Positions 47,101 through 64,000 of a DNA stretch of 64,000 bases are shown here, in pieces. Both the position numbers and the translations under genes were made by a program. This DNA comes from Sycon ciliatum (lineage: Eukaryota > Porifera > Calcarea > Leucosolenida > Sycettidae), in contig NC_088644.1 in NCBI RefSeq assembly GCF_964019385.1, positions 43,891,483 to 43,955,482 of the forward strand, given 5' to 3'. Numbering within the stretch: the first letter of the stretch is position 1; the number at the start of each line of letters is the position of its first letter. Under the pieces are notes generated by a model. It worked only from the letters and a program-made list of their open reading frames with translations, did not search any database and was not told the origin of the DNA.

Positions 47101-47247
47101 GTCTGCTCCGTCCAAGAGTGCATGCGATGAACCTTGAACTCGAAGATTATCAAGTGCAAGCTCTCCAAGTGTCGGGACGACCACACTCACGAAGCACACC
47201 ACAGCCACAATCAGCGGCTTCAACATCAGCTTGTGTCGGCCACCCAT
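44185..47247 (-). CDS. GH2 beta-mannosidase-type enzyme with PAN-like insert, copy C
   Basis: An intronless frame of 1020 residues. The signal peptide is MLKPLIVAVVCFVSVVVPTL. The PAN/apple-like module (SECCRLCAERTPVC, CWFKSPADID) splits LDGADWIATHE from AVPGDLITDLENG. The catalytic motifs VVWDGCNE and FASEFGCSVF and the end motif WQYNEIWPTGGWGSIEYG are intact. The protein is a patchwork: residues from GYVKNASTSQTTGQQ to MVYHDM (about 45630-45925) and the last 230-odd residues (44185 to about 44890) are virtually those of copy B, but the 735 bp between them, around the active site, are clearly diverged (GHSPVEDSTNENELR, IRAPTAIY-like differences). It is divergent to SGSH. Confidence 0.93.
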   Translation of the reverse strand: MGGRHKLMLKPLIVAVVCFVSVVVPTLGELALDNLRVQGSSHALLDGADWIATHETPGPWSRVCDYQEGIDYNHGEQQEGSAYASNQSECCRLCAERTPVCAAGVFSQNRCWFKSPADIDKPGQFAGAVACKRTRNESGEILTVPNCAVPGDLITDLENGGLIGDPWYEMNFKNDSLWAYGVWNYTKRINFTEEDVKNIAGYTSAGSDVILQFDGIKMGARIYLNGQLLGITTDQFLRYNYSLGQAMRDTGLSVSAGDSNALLVSLDSDINTNGRFMACTGGWDWAPYSMSSGPGYHTFSRGIWRSVYLVTVAAGSVAIEHIVPQIFYTGAYPTEPLVAHEHADFKVDVTVLFNVPRASDGTLQVRGQWGMQTSVTVNVSLPAGSDVRQTVTLTASAKDISLWWPAGLGNQTLYLLNVSFTPKGSNEAVTDGRSIGFRYVALVTGNDTDPGYVKNASTSQTTGQQGMFFRVNGAAVFNRGANMIPMEELEGRMNPVAFSRLVQSAVDGRMNMLRVWGGGIFLPDIWYDECDRLGIMVYHDMMYAQQGHSPVEDSTNENELRYQIRRLAFHPSIIVWDGCNECRVNMRAPTAIYVTFVLRVVAEEDKSRPVWPSCPAAGWQSGVHALDSSPTGAALITPSSHRTIETHGPYLIGSGFITTNSGAKMQIIPSGIPATFRKAITGVDQPNIFASEFGCSVFSSFESMSSNLSPKHWGIHGGMSPENCTRTVCVGKNPMSERNHPCDSVIYPYFNSNDTFNDVGEIAFKKQLYQCMIGQALNMKTTIEMRRSTNQFGIVVWQYNEIWPTGGWGSIEYGTPRPGQVIGGRWKPLHYFYRQSIFTDVTVACGGDGLCYVKNDIAKAFSGTLVISAVAFANAQVTTLESKTLSLATGPGVTEWIQVDFSKINPADQVITATITNADKEVVCNNVIPLTEPYKMKLLQAIVKVSVGSKNPGGSVDIHLTTDHVAMYVTVTTLAAGRFSHNALLLLPAGKTVQFLPFSDTVDMSLLQSSIRVEDISLYM

Positions 47248-48021
47248 ATTGTACGTGTCCCTCCCTGGCTGGATGCAGCGTGCACTGAAAGCCCTGTGGC
47301 CGGAATGGATTTGGGCTTGTTCTTTACCAGAATATCGGAACGAACAAATTCCTTACGAGCTCACCGAGTGCTAATAGCTCACGATTCAAAGACAAGAGCA
47401 GTTCAAAGACAAGAGCGGTTCAAAGCAGGTTGAAAACTTGAAAGCCAGTGCAACTGTTTGTACATGTATGCCGCTAATCTCTTGCACTGATCTCCACGCC
47501 TAGCAGTAGCCGCTACGTGCTTAGTCTTTAGCAGCTGCTAACCTATTTGGATAATTTCATTCGATCATGTGCGGAAAAATGGTGTGGATCTTCGCATTCA
47601 GCATTACGTTCTGTGGCAAAACAAGTAATCGGCAAGGTAAATTTATAATCAGTCCTCATTTTTCTGCGCTGGTGACAGTACAGTCCGGTTGAAAAAATGA
47701 CAGTGGACGGCAAAACTTGTGATCACGAGATACTGTCAGACCTGGGTGGGTGTCTTCCAACACGGCCAAGCAATGCTTCGAAGCCTCACGGCGTGCTTGT
47801 ATTATGGCTTTTCATGATTCTGCTCTATGTTATGGTAGCCTAGCGTCATCTCAGACTAAACAGCCAAGGATCGACACTTTGCAGACCTATTGGCTTCGAG
47901 ATTTAGTGGTTCACAGACTCAGACTCCACTCGTTGACGTTGACGGTTGTAAACCTTCCTCTTGCGAACTACAGACAGTAGATCTACTCTGACCCTCAACT
48001 TGTTCACGGGTTACAGCGACC
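47248..48021. promoter_or_regulatory. 774-bp divergent intergenic region, GH2-C / SGSH
   Basis: The only DNA between two start codons that face away from each other, so it must hold promoter elements for one or both genes. No clear TATA box was seen. A short signal-peptide-like frame ending in a donor (47568-47635, AATCGGCAAG then GTAAAT) lies inside and might be an alternative first exon. Confidence 0.5.
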
Positions 48022-58736
<10,715 letters not shown>

Positions 58737-60102
58737 CATTATCATCGTCACCATGGTACCACGCCATGGTCTAAACACATTCAATGATTGATGTCACTGC
58801 AGAGTGCTCAGCGGTTTTGCCACGTTTACTAGGCTTACTACAACCATAATTTGTATTCAAAGGATCAGTCGGGGAAGTGAACTGCCTGAAAAGAGAAGAA
58901 ATCACCAGACCCACCGGGACTTTTATAATTTTATTTTGAAGTATTTTAATTTAAAAAAATATTTGATGAAGTGATCTTGCTCAACCTCTCCTATCTGGAA
59001 ATATTAGGATTGTGCGGCTCACTTTTAGGATTGTCATGTTCAGCTTTGAACATCGGAGTAGTATCAAAGAAAGCAAAACAGATCCACTCTCTCGTCACAG
59101 ATGCACCAAGTTTGGTTTAGCAAAGAATCCTCTGCTCGCATAATCGTTGTATTGCCAGCAAGATCGGCAGAATAGAACAGGGCTGCATGTTACGACAAGC
59201 ATACTGTACCAGCCATCACGCATGCCTATGCAAGTACCAATAATATCCACGGAGCATGGCATCAAGTTGAAATAGGGTCGTGTGAGATAGGGAAACTCAC
59301 AAGCCGGTGCAACCCAGTTGCTATGGTAACACTGGCTCTGACGGGCATAAAGGAGAACCAGAAAATAGAAATTTGGTGTGGATCAGTATGGTTTGGTGTG
59401 GATCAGTATGGATCAGTGTGGATCAGTATGGAACAGTGTGGATCAGTATGGATCAGTATAGAGCTGTATTACGTGAATTAAGTGCTACCACCACCAAGTA
59501 ACACTGCAGAAAAGATAAGAGCTATGAGAAGATTGTTTACATCACGACTTCTCAAGGACATAGCGACTAAATAAAAAAACACTATGGTTACAGCCAAAAA
59601 TGATAGTGCAGCGAAGAATTGGCCTATCAAGACTCAAGTTTGTGGGAATAGTTTTTTGACGGCGCTAGCATGACACCCATCAGTGCAGTAAAAACATCAC
59701 ACATGGTACTAAGAACGCTGATGCTGCTGGGACAGTTTACGCTTGAGTCAATAAATAATTCAAGTGGGGGCTCAGTTGTCTTCACTCGGGGGGGGGGGGG
59801 GGGGGGCACATGGATATTGAATGCCTAATACTAAAAGAAGGGAGTTTGTCAACATAGGCACAAACAGCCACAAGGCTAAACAAAGACACCATCGCAGTGA
59901 CACCACTGGACGCATAGCTAGACAGGTTGGAATACGGAAATCATTGAACACTGAGGACATATTGAAGTCTCCAGGGTAAGGCAAGAGTTCGTATCAGATA
60001 GAGGTTTCCAAGAACGATGTCAGAAAGTAAATCAGATAGACGTTTCCAGGACGGGCAGCAGAGACTAGACAGAAGTTTCCAAGACCGACGTGAGAGATGA
60101 TA
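58737..60102. other. Convergent 3' regions of SGSH and the RhoGEF gene
   Basis: The two genes end toward each other here. An ATGGATCAGTGTGG-type 10-bp repeat lies at 59375-59460 and a poly-G run at about 59789-59806. A block of about 60 bp containing GATAGAGGTTTCCAGGAC is repeated between 59994 and 60135 and overlaps the RhoGEF stop codon. No further gene is seen. Confidence 0.6.
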
Positions 60103-63903
<3,801 letters not shown>

Positions 63904-64000
63904 CTACAAGGATTGCAAGGGACAAGAAAAGGACAGGAATCATGATCACCTTTTTCTGAATGAAATTCTTAACCTCAACTCATGCGCCACAAAGTACTGC

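Overview
This 64 kb window is invertebrate animal nuclear DNA. Genes are split by short GT-AG introns of about 0.1 to 2 kb. The recognisable products are animal secretory/lysosomal and signalling proteins, and the gaps are full of (TG)n/(CA)n microsatellites, minisatellites, small TA- and TTAA-flanked DNA elements, LINE pieces and a tRNA-derived SINE. The mix suits a marine non-vertebrate, for example a sponge, cnidarian or similar lineage. The species cannot be fixed from the sequence. All exon models below were built by hand from splice signals, reading phase and family resemblance.

Layout. 1.5-10.6 kb (+): a twelve-exon gene for a secreted BPI/LBP/CETP-type lipid-binding protein. 13.6-16.7 kb (+): an intronless glycoside hydrolase family 2 (beta-mannosidase type) gene, copy A. 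17-22.5 kb: two unrelated LINE remnants and several inverted-repeat elements. 22.6-25.9 kb and 34.2-37.2 kb: two copies of a segmental duplication, each with a two-exon minus-strand gene for a roughly 100-residue Cys/Gly-rich two-helix membrane protein of no family I recognise. 27.2-30.4 kb: three 1.0-1.07 kb elements joined head to tail through shared TTAA sites. 31.4-34.1 kb: a 2.7 kb inverted-repeat structure holding a Ty3/Gypsy fossil and a cysteine-rich repetitive ORF. 39.2-47.2 kb (-): GH2 copies B and C. 48.0-58.7 kb (+): a complete 14-exon heparan N-sulfatase gene (SGSH) of 503 residues. 60.1-63.9 kb (-): the 3' end of a Dbl-family RhoGEF (PH then SH3) that runs off the right edge.

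How the genes relate. SGSH and GH2 copy C are divergent neighbours 774 bp apart, and both products are predicted secretory/lysosomal glycan-degrading enzymes, so shared control is possible. The three GH2 paralogues carry a PAN/apple-like cysteine module inside the N-terminal GH2 domain and are mosaic: long blocks are nearly identical while others have diverged, as expected from gene conversion.

Most striking points: the mosaic PAN-GH2 family; the unrecognised Cys/Gly-rich gene pair; (TG)n tracts placed directly before six of 24 internal 3' splice sites; a 23-nt SGSH microexon carrying two metal ligands; a hammerhead-ribozyme-like core present three times, two of them in a large palindrome; and the TTAA-linked triple element array.
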